Positions 25,607 through 33,490 of a stretch of DNA of 64,000 bases are shown one piece after another. This DNA is from Actinopolyspora biskrensis (GTDB taxonomy: Bacteria; Actinomycetota; Actinomycetes; Mycobacteriales; Pseudonocardiaceae). The stretch is from contig NZ_JACBYW010000003.1 of assembly GCF_013408175.1 (NCBI RefSeq), positions 372,001 through 436,000 of the forward strand. The letters run 5' to 3'. Under the pieces are notes generated by a model. That model saw only the letters and a list, made by a program, of their open reading frames with translations, had not been told where the DNA came from and ran no database searches. The translations under genes were made by a program, and so were the position numbers. Numbering within the stretch: position 1 is the stretch's first letter; every line of letters begins with the position of its first letter.

Positions 25607-26146
25607 TCAGATCTCCTTGAAGTATTCGAAGGGCTCCAGGCAGCGCAGGCAGCGGTACAGCGCCTTGCACGCGGTCGCGCTGAACTCCGAGGTCCGTTCC
25701 GTGCGCGTCGATCCGCACCTCGGACAGCTGACGCGCCGCCGCGGTGGCTCCAGGGTCAGCGGGACCGGCCCCCCTGCGGTACCGGGAATCCCCGCGGCTC
25801 CGGCCGAGGAGTCGTCCGGGGGGTGTATGCCGTGTTCGGCCAGTTTGCGCCTGCCCCGTTCGCTGATCCAGGAGCTGCTCCACGGCGGGGAGAGCTCGGT
25901 GCGGATCCGCACGTCGTCGAAACCGGCCTCGTTCAGCTTGCGCTGCAGGTCGGAGCGCATCTCGGTCAGCGCGGGGCAGCCGGAGTAGGTCGGCGTGATC
26001 GTCACCAGCACCCCGCCGTCCCCGCTCGGACGGACGTCGCGCAGCACGCCCAGGTCGGCGAGGGTCAGCATCGGCAGTTCCGGGTCGGTGACCGTCTCGG
26101 CCACGGCCCGCGCCGCGGACGTGTCGACTTCGCCGCCGGTCACCAT
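25607..26146 (-). CDS. paaD: Phenylacetyl-CoA epoxidase maturation protein PaaD
   Basis: 179 residues. The N-terminal MIP18/DUF59-type domain (VTDPELPMLTLADLGVLRDV, later PTYSGCPALTEM) is followed by a C-terminal zinc or Fe-S ribbon, CPRCGS...CKALYRCLRC. Needed for assembling the iron centre of the PaaABCE enzyme. ATG 26146 overlaps the end of paaC by seven bases, and paaE follows directly. Confidence 0.95.
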   Translation of the reverse strand: MVTGGEVDTSAARAVAETVTDPELPMLTLADLGVLRDVRPSGDGGVLVTITPTYSGCPALTEMRSDLQRKLNEAGFDDVRIRTELSPPWSSSWISERGRRKLAEHGIHPPDDSSAGAAGIPGTAGGPVPLTLEPPRRRVSCPRCGSTRTERTSEFSATACKALYRCLRCLEPFEYFKEI

Positions 26147-27030
26147 GTCGCCTCCGGATCGCTGCGGGCGAGACTCTGCATCTCGGCCAGCAGGTAGCCG
26201 AAGTGCTCGGTGTGGATCCCGTCCCGGCCCGCTCTGCCCGCGAGCGTGCCCACCGGGGTGACTTCGGGCCGCGTCGCGGCGGCCCGCGCGCACACCTGGT
26301 CGAGCACCTCGTCGAACTCCCGGCGCAGCGCAGCGGGATCGACCGCGACACCGTCCCGCTCGAGGCGGTGTTCCACCGCGTGCGGGGTGAACAGTTCCTC
26401 GGCGAACGGCAGCACGTCCGCGAACCCCGCGTGCAGTCGCTCGGCCGAGTACTCGGTGCCGTCCCCGAGGCGCACGGCCCAGCGGGCCGCGTAGTCGCGG
26501 TGGTAGGCGACCTCCTTGACCGCCTTGGCCGCCACCGCCGCCAGCACCGGATCGGCCGAGCCGGTGAGCCGGTTCAACAGGGCCAGTCGCCAGGTGGAGA
26601 ACACCAGCAGCGCGGCGACGGTCCTGCCGAAGTCCCCCCGCGGCAGCTCGACCAGCCGCACGTTGCGGAACTCGTCCTCGGGCCGGAAGTGGGCCAGCGC
26701 GTCCTCGTCCCGGCCGCTTCCGTCGACCGTTCCCGCGCGTGCCAGCAGCATGCGTGCCTGGCCGAGCAGGTCGAGCGCTATGTTCGCCAGCGCCACCTCG
26801 TCCTCCAGCTCGTGGGCGCGGGTCACCCACTCGGTGAGCCGTTGCGCGAGGACCAGCGCGTCGTCACCGAGCATCAGGCAGTAGCTCGCCAGATCGGCCC
26901 GGTCGATCCCGTCCGGGACGGTGGTGTCCACCCCGGACAGCGGATCCTCGAAGCCGGTCCCGAAGGCCCAGCGCGCGTCCCCTTCCGGGTGCGCTTCGGC
27001 GATGGCCTCGTAAGCGTTGTCGAAGGACAT
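26140..27030 (-). CDS. paaC: Phenylacetyl-CoA epoxidase structural subunit PaaC
   Basis: 296-residue ferritin-like helical protein: SYCLMLGDDALVLAQRLTEW, later ANIALDLLGQARMLLARAG, EFRNVRLVELPRGDFGRTVA and VKEVAYHRDYAARWAVRLGD. It pairs with PaaA as the non-catalytic scaffold of the epoxidase. The intergenic gap to paaB upstream (180 bp) is unusual for this operon and holds repeat copy D. Confidence 0.95.
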   Translation of the reverse strand: MSFDNAYEAIAEAHPEGDARWAFGTGFEDPLSGVDTTVPDGIDRADLASYCLMLGDDALVLAQRLTEWVTRAHELEDEVALANIALDLLGQARMLLARAGTVDGSGRDEDALAHFRPEDEFRNVRLVELPRGDFGRTVAALLVFSTWRLALLNRLTGSADPVLAAVAAKAVKEVAYHRDYAARWAVRLGDGTEYSAERLHAGFADVLPFAEELFTPHAVEHRLERDGVAVDPAALRREFDEVLDQVCARAAATRPEVTPVGTLAGRAGRDGIHTEHFGYLLAEMQSLARSDPEATW

Positions 27031-27063
27031 GACGTTAACCTCCCGGGGCGACGTCCGCTGTGC

Positions 27064-27213
27064 TCACTGATGCTTCCCTGTCCTGTCGTGTTGATGGTTG
27101 GCGTGGTGCTTCGGCGCCGGAGGTGCCGAAACGACCACGTTGCCCACCGGCGCCGCCGCGAGAGGTTCCGCCAAGCGAGCACCGAATCAAGGGCGAACAG
27201 AAAATCTCAGTCA
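27064..27213 (-). repeat. Dispersed repeat, copy D, lacking the second palindrome (empty form)
   Basis: On the minus strand it begins at the paaB stop codon (TGACTGAGATTTTCTGTTC), nearly as copy A. It has the short hairpin TTCGGCGCC-GGA-GGTGCCGAA, but the approximately 105-bp palindrome of copies A and C is absent: CCGCCGCG joins directly to AGAGGTTCCGCC. It interrupts the paaB-paaC junction. Confidence 0.7.
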
Positions 27214-27564
27214 GATGTGCGGGACGTCGTCCGGTATCTCGTAGAAGGTGGGGTGCCGGTAGACCTTGTCCCCGTTCGGCGCGAAGAACGGGTCCTTCTC
27301 GTCCGGGCTGGACGCGGTGATGTGCTCGGCACGCACCACCCAGATGCTGACCCCCTCGTTGCGGCGGGTGTAGAGGTTGCGCGCGTTGTGCAGCGCCATC
27401 TCCTCGTCGGGGGCGTGCAGCGAACCGACGTGCACGTGGTTGAGTCCGCGCTTGCCGCGCACGAAGACCTCGAACAGCGGCCACGCGGCCCGCGGGGCCT
27501 CGCCCCCCGTCGCGTCCGGGGCCTCCGCGCCCCCGGTGCTTTCCCGGTCCGGTCCCGTGGTCAT
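27211..27564 (-). CDS. paaB: Phenylacetyl-CoA epoxidase subunit PaaB
   Basis: 117 residues. The core [20 protein letters not shown], later [20 protein letters not shown] and [13 protein letters not shown] is the conserved PaaB pattern. It has an N-terminal Glu/Gly/Ala-rich extension of about 27 residues. Bridges PaaAC heterodimers. Its ATG overlaps the paaA stop by four bases (ATGA). Confidence 0.95.
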   Translation of the reverse strand: MTTGPDRESTGGAEAPDATGGEAPRAAWPLFEVFVRGKRGLNHVHVGSLHAPDEEMALHNARNLYTRRNEGVSIWVVRAEHITASSPDEKDPFFAPNGDKVYRHPTFYEIPDDVPHI

Positions 27565-28529
27565 ACCGCCGCCTCCCCTCGTGCCGCCTGCTTGGCCGCG
27601 TGGGCTGCGGCGGCCTCGCGCACCCACGCTCCGTCCTCGTGCGCGCTGCGCCTGCGCTCCACTCGCTGGGTGTTGCAGGGACCGCCGCCCTTCAGGACCC
27701 TCCGGAACTCCGCCCAGTCGGGTTCGGAGAAGTCGTAGTGCCCGCGCTCGGAGTTCCACACCAGGCCCGAGTCCGGCAGGCTCACCCCGAGCGCCTCGGC
27801 CTGCGGCACCGTCATGTCCACGAACTTCTGGCGCAGCTCGTCGTTGGTGTGCCGCTTGATCCCCCACTCCATCGACTGGCGGGTGTTCGGGGAGTCCCCG
27901 TCCGGCGGGCCGAACATCATCAGCGAGGGCCACCACCAGCGGTCGGTGGCGTCCTGAACCATCGCGCGCTGCTTCGCGGTTCCGCTCATCATGGTCATGA
28001 GCAGTTCGTAGCCCTGCCGCTGGTGGAAGGACTCCTCCTTGCAGATGCGGATCATCGCCCTGGCGTAGGGGCCGTAGGAGGCGCGGCACAGCGGCACCTG
28101 GTTCACGATCGCCGCGCCGTCCACCAACCAGCCGATCACCCCGATGTCGGCGAAGGTCAGCGTGGGGTAGTTGAAGATCGAGGAGTACTTCTGGCGTCCG
28201 GAGACCAGCTTGCCGGTCAGTTCCGAACGGTCGACCCCGAGGGTCTCCGCCGCCGAGTACAGGTAGAGGCCGTGCCCGGCCTCGTCCTGGACCTTGGCCA
28301 GCAGGATCGCCTTGCGGCGCAGGCTCGGGGCCCGCGTCAGCCAGTTCCCCTCCGGCTGCATCCCGATGATCTCGGAATGGGCGTGCTGGGCGATCTGGCG
28401 CACCAGGGTCTCGCGGTACCCGGAGGGCATCCAGTCCCGCGGTTCGACGCGCTGGTCCCTGGCGATCTTGTCCTCGAAGTGGCCTTGCAACTCCCGCTCG
28501 GCGGTGACCGTGGCTTCTTCGGTGCTCAC
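27561..28529 (-). CDS. paaA: Phenylacetyl-CoA 1,2-epoxidase catalytic subunit PaaA
   Basis: 322 residues. Di-iron ligands lie in [20 protein letters not shown] and [20 protein letters not shown] (ExxH pairs). The family blocks [20 protein letters not shown] and [14 protein letters not shown] are intact. Epoxidises phenylacetyl-CoA in the cytosol. GTG 28529 is preceded by GGAGAGG. First gene of paaABCDE, with a palindrome 22 bp upstream that fits a PaaR site. Confidence 0.97.
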   Translation of the reverse strand: MSTEEATVTAERELQGHFEDKIARDQRVEPRDWMPSGYRETLVRQIAQHAHSEIIGMQPEGNWLTRAPSLRRKAILLAKVQDEAGHGLYLYSAAETLGVDRSELTGKLVSGRQKYSSIFNYPTLTFADIGVIGWLVDGAAIVNQVPLCRASYGPYARAMIRICKEESFHQRQGYELLMTMMSGTAKQRAMVQDATDRWWWPSLMMFGPPDGDSPNTRQSMEWGIKRHTNDELRQKFVDMTVPQAEALGVSLPDSGLVWNSERGHYDFSEPDWAEFRRVLKGGGPCNTQRVERRRSAHEDGAWVREAAAAHAAKQAARGEAAV

Positions 28530-28550
28530 ACCGCTTCACCTCTCCCGATA

Positions 28551-28574
28551 GGAACCGACCGCCCGGTCGGTTCC
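28551..28574. promoter_or_regulatory. Putative PaaR operator upstream of paaA
   Basis: GGAACCGACC-GCCC-GGTCGGTTCC is a perfect 10-4-10 palindrome between paaZ and paaA. Its core ACCG-N2-CG-N2-CGGT agrees with the operator-like sites at 30740 and 30878. It could also fold as a terminator, but it is upstream of both the paaA start and the paaZ stop side. Confidence 0.55.
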
Positions 28575-28623
28575 GGTTCCGATTCCCGTCGGCGACGGGG
28601 GAGGGCACAAGTCCCTCCCCGGC

Positions 28624-30669
28624 TCATCCGGAAGTGGTCCCCTCCTTGGCGACCAGGGTCAGGACGTCGTACTTCGCCACCGACTCGCCGTGCTGGTTGG
28701 TCACGTCCGCGTCCCAGCGCACCTCGCCGTAGTCGGCGTTGTGCCGCGGCGTGATCCGCTTGGCCGTCAGAGTCACCGTGATCTCGTCACCCGGATAGGT
28801 CGGAGTGAGGAAGCGCAGGTTCTCCAGCCCGTAGTTGGCCAGCACCGGCCCCGGCTCGGGCGCGACGAACAACCCGGCCGCCAGCGAGACCACCAGATAG
28901 CCGTGCGCCACCAGCCCCCCGAAGAACGGGTTGGCCGCGGCCGCCTCCTCGTCGGTGTGCGCGTAGAACTCGTCGCCGGTGAAGTCGGCGAAGTGCCGCA
29001 CGTCCTCCGCGGTGATACCGCGCGGCCCGCCCACGACGCTGTCACCGACCCGCAGCTGCTCCAGGTACTTGCGGAAGGGGTGCGTGCCGGTGGTGGTCCG
29101 CGTGCTCCCGGGGACCCACTGCCCGGTCAGCGCCGTGAGCGTGTCGGGGTCTCCCTGGACGGCGGTGCGCTGCATGTGGTGCAGCACCCCCCGGATCCCG
29201 GCCATCTCCTCGCCCCCGCCTGCCCTCCCGGGGCCGCCGTGCACCAGCTGCGGCAGCGGGGAGCCGTGCCCGGTGGACTCCTCCGCGTCGGACCCGTTGA
29301 GCACCAGCATCCGGCCGTGCCGGGACGCCGCGCCCAGCACCACCGTCCGGACGAACTCGGTGTCGCCGGAGACCACGGAGCCGACCAGGCTCCCGCCTCC
29401 CCTGTTGGCCAGTTCGACGGCGTGCTCGGCGTCCCGGTAGGGCAGCACCGTGGCCACCGGACCGAACACCTCGATCTCGTGCGGCTGGGGCAGTTCGGGG
29501 TCGTCGCAGCGCAGCAGCATCGGGGGCACGAAAGCCCCCTGCTCGTAGTCGGCGTCCACCGGGTCGAAGGGCTTCCACGGATCGCCGTGGACCAGCCGTC
29601 CGGCCTCCAACAGCCCCTTGAGACCGCGCCGGACCTCCTCCCGCTGCTCCAGGTCGGCCAGCGCACCCATGCCCACCTCGGGGTTCCGCGGATCGCCCAC
29701 CTCGATCCCGGCCAGACGGTCCACGACGGCCTCCACGACCTCGTCGACACGCCCTTCCGGAACGAATGCCCTGCGCACAGCGGTGCATTTCTGTCCGGCC
29801 TTGACCGTCATCTCGGTGACCAGCTGCCGCACGAACAGGTCGAACTCCGCGGTGTCCCGCGTGGCGTCGGGACCGAGGACCGAGCAGTTCAACGAGTCGG
29901 CCTCGGCGTTGAAGCGCACCGACTGCCGCACCACGTTGTCCTGGGCGCGGAGCCGTTGTGCCGTGGAGGCGGATCCGGTGAACGAGAGCAGGTCCTGCTC
30001 GGTCAGGTGATCCAGCAGGTCTCCCGCGTTGCCGCAGAGCAGTTGGACCGAGCCCTCCGGCAGGATCCCCGACTCCACGATCAGCTCCACGAGCCGGTGG
30101 GTCAGGTGCGCGGTCTGCTCAGCGGGCTTGATCAGCGTGGGGACCCCTGCGATGAAGGCCGGAGCCAGCTTCTCCAACGGCCCCCACACCGGGAAGTTGA
30201 AAGCGTTGATCTGCACCGCCACCCCCCGCAGCGGGGTGGCGATGTGCTGCCCGAGGAAGGTTCCCTGCTTGCCCAGCGGCTCCGCTCCCCCGTCGGTGTG
30301 GACGGTGGCGTTGGGGAGTTCCCGCCTGCCCTTGCTGGAGTAGGAGAACAGCACCCCGATGCCGCCGTCGACGTCGAACTTGGAGTCCGCCCTGGTCGCA
30401 CCGGTGCGGGCCGAGAGCTCGTAGAGCTCCTGCCGGTGCTCCCTCAGGTACGAGGCCAGCGATTTGAGCAGGGCGGCGCGCTGGTGGAAGGTCAGCTCGC
30501 GAAGCGCGGGGCCGCCGACCTCCCTGCCGTGGGCGAGCGCGGCGGCCCTGTCGATGCCTGCGGTGGACAGGCGGGCCGTCTCCTCGCCGGTGACGGCGTC
30601 GTGCAGCGCGCTGCCCTCGTCCGAGGGGCTTCGCCACCGGCCCGCGGTGTAGCTGCGCAGTGGTTCCAT
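28624..30669 (-). CDS. paaZ: Bifunctional oxepin-CoA hydrolase / semialdehyde dehydrogenase PaaZ
   Basis: 681 residues. The N-terminal aldehyde dehydrogenase (AVQINAFNFPVWGPLEKLAP, TEMTVKAGQKCTAVRRAFVP with the catalytic Cys) is fused to a C-terminal MaoC-like hydratase (FADFTGDEFYAHTDEEAAAA, later FFGGLVAHGYLVVSLAAGLF). Opens the oxepin ring and oxidises the resulting aldehyde. ATG 30669 follows GGGAGAG. Divergent from paaI-paaK. Confidence 0.95.
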   Translation of the reverse strand: MEPLRSYTAGRWRSPSDEGSALHDAVTGEETARLSTAGIDRAAALAHGREVGGPALRELTFHQRAALLKSLASYLREHRQELYELSARTGATRADSKFDVDGGIGVLFSYSSKGRRELPNATVHTDGGAEPLGKQGTFLGQHIATPLRGVAVQINAFNFPVWGPLEKLAPAFIAGVPTLIKPAEQTAHLTHRLVELIVESGILPEGSVQLLCGNAGDLLDHLTEQDLLSFTGSASTAQRLRAQDNVVRQSVRFNAEADSLNCSVLGPDATRDTAEFDLFVRQLVTEMTVKAGQKCTAVRRAFVPEGRVDEVVEAVVDRLAGIEVGDPRNPEVGMGALADLEQREEVRRGLKGLLEAGRLVHGDPWKPFDPVDADYEQGAFVPPMLLRCDDPELPQPHEIEVFGPVATVLPYRDAEHAVELANRGGGSLVGSVVSGDTEFVRTVVLGAASRHGRMLVLNGSDAEESTGHGSPLPQLVHGGPGRAGGGEEMAGIRGVLHHMQRTAVQGDPDTLTALTGQWVPGSTRTTTGTHPFRKYLEQLRVGDSVVGGPRGITAEDVRHFADFTGDEFYAHTDEEAAAANPFFGGLVAHGYLVVSLAAGLFVAPEPGPVLANYGLENLRFLTPTYPGDEITVTLTAKRITPRHNADYGEVRWDADVTNQHGESVAKYDVLTLVAKEGTTSG

Positions 30670-30739
30670 CCTCGCGCTCTCCCTTGGAATCACGTTGCGT
30701 GGCGGCCGAGCCTGCGGCTCGCGCACTCGACCCACTCTT

Positions 30740-30761
30740 GCCAACCGACCAATCGGTCAGT
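30740..30761. promoter_or_regulatory. Putative PaaR operator near paaZ
   Basis: CAACCGA-CCAA-TCGGTCA with TAGGC beyond it, 71 bp upstream of the paaZ start. On the minus strand it reads ACTGACCGATTGGTCGGTTG, sharing TGACCGA-N4-TCGGT with the site at 30878. Confidence 0.65.
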
Positions 30762-30877
30762 AGGCATTGTGACGTAGAACAAGCTCGTGCACAATCACCG
30801 AATCAAAAGCTGCCCACGACATAACCGGGACCCGAACAGCGGAAACACCACTGCCTTCCCGGTGACAACCGAAATTG

Positions 30878-30899
30878 AGTGACCGACTGTTCGGTCAGT
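30878..30899. promoter_or_regulatory. Putative PaaR operator upstream of paaI-paaK
   Basis: AGTGACCGACTGTTCGGTCAGT pattern: TGACCGA-CTGT-TCGGTCA, a perfect 7-4-7 palindrome, 21 bp before the paaI start. It closely resembles the 22-bp operators known for TetR-type PaaR of corynebacteria. Confidence 0.75.
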
Positions 30900-30919
30900 A
30901 TTCGAGGTGGTGAAGCCAG

Positions 30920-31357
30920 TTGGACGCGGAGCGAGCACCGATAGCCGCCCCCACAGCGGCCATGTTCGACGACGACCACGCATCCAAGGCGCTCGGAGTG
31001 GAGCTGCTGGAGGCCGCCGACGGCCGGGCGCTCACCCGGATGCGCGTCACCCACGAGATGGTCAACGGGCACTCGATCGCCCACGGCGGCTACGTGTTCC
31101 TGCTCGCGGACACCGCCTTCGCCTGCGCCTGCAACAGCCACGGCCCCGTCACGGTCGCCGCGGGCGCGCAGATCACCTTCCTCACGCCCGTGCACGAGGA
31201 CGACGTGCTCTACGCCCGGGCCGTCGAACGCCACACCCGGGGACGCGGCGGCATCTACGACACGACGGTGTTCCGCGGCGAACCCGACTCCGAGATCGTG
31301 GCCGAGTTCCGCGGGCACAGCCGCAGCGTCGAATCCCGAAAGGACGGCGAAGCATGA
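30920..31357 (+). CDS. paaI: Hydroxyphenylacetyl-CoA thioesterase PaaI
   Basis: 145-residue hotdog-fold thioesterase: TRMRVTHEMVNGHSIAHGGY (with HGGY), VFLLADTAFACACNSHG, then GAQITFLTPVHEDDVLYARA. It hydrolyses CoA esters that stall the phenylacetate pathway. TTG 30920 is used, with GAGG upstream; ATG 30962 is an alternative that would remove 14 residues. Its stop overlaps the paaK start (ATGA). Confidence 0.9.
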   Translation: MDAERAPIAAPTAAMFDDDHASKALGVELLEAADGRALTRMRVTHEMVNGHSIAHGGYVFLLADTAFACACNSHGPVTVAAGAQITFLTPVHEDDVLYARAVERHTRGRGGIYDTTVFRGEPDSEIVAEFRGHSRSVESRKDGEA

Positions 31358-32703
31358 CCGAGACGATCCGCGGACAAACCGGCACCGGAGAGACGAGAGC
31401 GGCCGGGACCGCGCACGGACGCGCGGATCCGGACCCGGCGGAACGCATGAGCCGCTCCGAGCTGGCCGAGCTCCAGCTCGAACGACTGCGCGAAACCCTG
31501 CACCACGCCTACGAGAACGTGCCGTGCTACCGGCGCAAGTTCGACGCGGCCGGAGTCCGGCCGCAGGACTGCCGCCGACTGTCCGACCTGGCGAACTTCC
31601 CCACCACCACCAAGGACGACCTGCGCGAGAACTACCCCGTCGGGATGTTCGCCGTACCGCAGGAGCGGCTCAGCCGCGTTCACGCGTCCAGCGGCACCAC
31701 CGGAAACCCCACGATCGTCGGCTACACCGAGCGGGACCTGGACATCTGGTCCGAAGTGGTGGCGCGCTCCATCAGGGCAGCGGGCGGACGCCCCGGCCAC
31801 AAGGTGCACATCGCCTACGGGTACGGACTGTTCACCGGCGGGCTGGGAGCGCACTACGGAGCCGAACGGCTCGGCTGCACGGTGATTCCCGCATCCGGGG
31901 GCATGACCGAGCGCCAGGTCCGGCTCATCCGCGACCTCCGGCCCGAGATCATCATGATCACGCCCTCGTACATGCTGACGCTGCTGGACGAGTTCCGCCG
32001 CCAGGGGATCGACCCCAGAAGCACCTCCCTGCGCATCGGCATCTTCGGAGCCGAACCGTGGACCACCGAGATGCGCGCGGAGATCGAGGAGTCCGCCGGG
32101 ATCGACGCCGTCGACATCTACGGCCTGTCCGAGGTGATGGGCCCCGGAGTCGCGAACGAATGCGTGACCACCAAGGACGGACCGCACATCTGGGAGGACC
32201 ACTTCTACCCGGAGATCATCGACCCCGCCACCGGGGAGAGCCTGCCCGACGGCACGCACGGCGAGCTGGTCTTCACCTCGCTGACCAAGGAGGCGATGCC
32301 GGTGATCCGCTACCGGACCAGGGATCTGACCAGGCTGCTGCCCGGAACGGCCCGGCCGGGGATGCGGCGGATGGAGAAGGTCACCGGACGCAGCGACGAC
32401 ATGATCCTGCTCAGGGGAGTCAACATCTTCCCCGGCCAGATCGAGGAGCTCGTGCTCCGACAACCCGGGCTGTCCCCGCACTTCCAGCTCGAACTGACCA
32501 GGAGCGGGCGGCTCGACGAGCTGTGCGTCCGGGTCGAGACCGAGGGGGACCCCGCCTCGGGGGATCCCGGCGCTTCCACCACGCTGGCCACGTCGATCAA
32601 GGACGCGGTGGGCGTCAGCGCCACGGTGGAGCTCGTGGCCCCCGAGACGTTGCAGCGCTCGGTCGGCAAGTCGCGACGGGTCGTGGACCTGCGCGAGGAA
32701 TGA
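31354..32703 (+). CDS. paaK: Phenylacetate-CoA ligase PaaK
   Basis: 449 residues of the adenylate-forming family. Motifs: VHASSGTTGNPTIVGYTERD (P-loop), YGLSEVMGPGVANECVTTKD, and GRSDDMILLRGVNIFPGQIE. The C-terminal SVGKSRRVVDL carries the family lysine. Activates phenylacetate to phenylacetyl-CoA with ATP. The first 30 residues are an extra Gly/Thr-rich extension. Cotranscribed with paaI. Confidence 0.96.
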   Translation: MTETIRGQTGTGETRAAGTAHGRADPDPAERMSRSELAELQLERLRETLHHAYENVPCYRRKFDAAGVRPQDCRRLSDLANFPTTTKDDLRENYPVGMFAVPQERLSRVHASSGTTGNPTIVGYTERDLDIWSEVVARSIRAAGGRPGHKVHIAYGYGLFTGGLGAHYGAERLGCTVIPASGGMTERQVRLIRDLRPEIIMITPSYMLTLLDEFRRQGIDPRSTSLRIGIFGAEPWTTEMRAEIEESAGIDAVDIYGLSEVMGPGVANECVTTKDGPHIWEDHFYPEIIDPATGESLPDGTHGELVFTSLTKEAMPVIRYRTRDLTRLLPGTARPGMRRMEKVTGRSDDMILLRGVNIFPGQIEELVLRQPGLSPHFQLELTRSGRLDELCVRVETEGDPASGDPGASTTLATSIKDAVGVSATVELVAPETLQRSVGKSRRVVDLREE

Positions 32704-32785
32704 CGCCCGGGACGACGGGACTCGCGGACGTCGCCGCGGCCGGGCCCGGAGACGCCGCCGGAACGGCACTGCGAGACTGACGAAC

Positions 32786-33397
32786 ATGGTGGGCGCGAGC
32801 ACGAACGACGGCGCGGGACGGAAGAAGCCCGGTTACGACCTCGATTCCCTGCTGCGCACCGCCGTCAAGGTCTTCCACGAACGTGGTTACGACGGCACGA
32901 GCATGGAGGACCTGGCCAAACGGCTCGGTATCACCAAATCGGCCATCTACCACCACGTCTCGAGCAAGCAGGAGCTGCTTCGCCTGAGCGTCGACCGGGC
33001 CCTGGACGCGCTGTTCGCGGTGCTCGACGAACCGCGGTCCCGCGAGGGGGAGCCCATGGACCGGCTGCACCACGTGGTGCGGCGCAGCGTCGAGGTGCTC
33101 ATCGACGAGCTCCCCTTCGTCACCCTGCTGCTGCGCGTGCGGGGCAACAGCAAAGTGGAGCGTCAGGCCCTGGCACGCCGCAGGGAGTTCGACCACCTCG
33201 TCGGTGAGCTGGTCGCCGAGGCGGAACGGGCGGGAAGCCTGCGCTCCGACCTGGATCCCGCGCTGACGAGCAGGCTGCTGTTCGGGATGGTGAACTCGGT
33301 CATCGAGTGGTACCGACCGCGGCAGGGACTGAGCAAGGACGAGATCGCCGAAACCGTGACCAGGATCGCCTTCGACGGGATGAGGCGCAGGCAGTAG
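32786..33397 (+). CDS. paaR: TetR-family regulator, probable PaaR
   Basis: 203 residues. HTH: LLRTAVKVFHERGYDGTSME, then DLAKRLGITKSAIYHHVSSK. The C-terminal region has IEWYRPRQGLSKDEIAETVT, the TetR_C_17-like form seen in paa-cluster repressors. Expected to bind TGACCGA-N4-TCGGTCA sites and to release on phenylacetyl-CoA. Located 82 bp after paaK. No palindrome lies directly before it, so it may be read from the paaI promoter. Confidence 0.85.
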   Translation: MVGASTNDGAGRKKPGYDLDSLLRTAVKVFHERGYDGTSMEDLAKRLGITKSAIYHHVSSKQELLRLSVDRALDALFAVLDEPRSREGEPMDRLHHVVRRSVEVLIDELPFVTLLLRVRGNSKVERQALARRREFDHLVGELVAEAERAGSLRSDLDPALTSRLLFGMVNSVIEWYRPRQGLSKDEIAETVTRIAFDGMRRRQ

Positions 33398-33450
33398 GCG
33401 CTGCTGCTCCGTGTTGCCGAGCACCGCCACGTGACCGAGAGTGCTAGGCA

Positions 33451-33464
33451 AACACCTTGGTGTT
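33451..33464. promoter_or_regulatory. Small palindrome before the first APC permease
   Basis: AACACC-TT-GGTGTT lies 26 bp upstream of the ATG at 33491, between paaR and the permease. It could be an operator or a leader hairpin. Confidence 0.4.
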
Positions 33465-33490
33465 TTCAGTCACTCGAATGGGGTGGACAG

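Noticed and set aside
24416-26197. 593-codon plus-strand frame
   Set aside because: Antisense to paaE-paaD-paaC, with no ribosome binding site and compositional noise. The minus-strand proteins have clear catalytic motifs.
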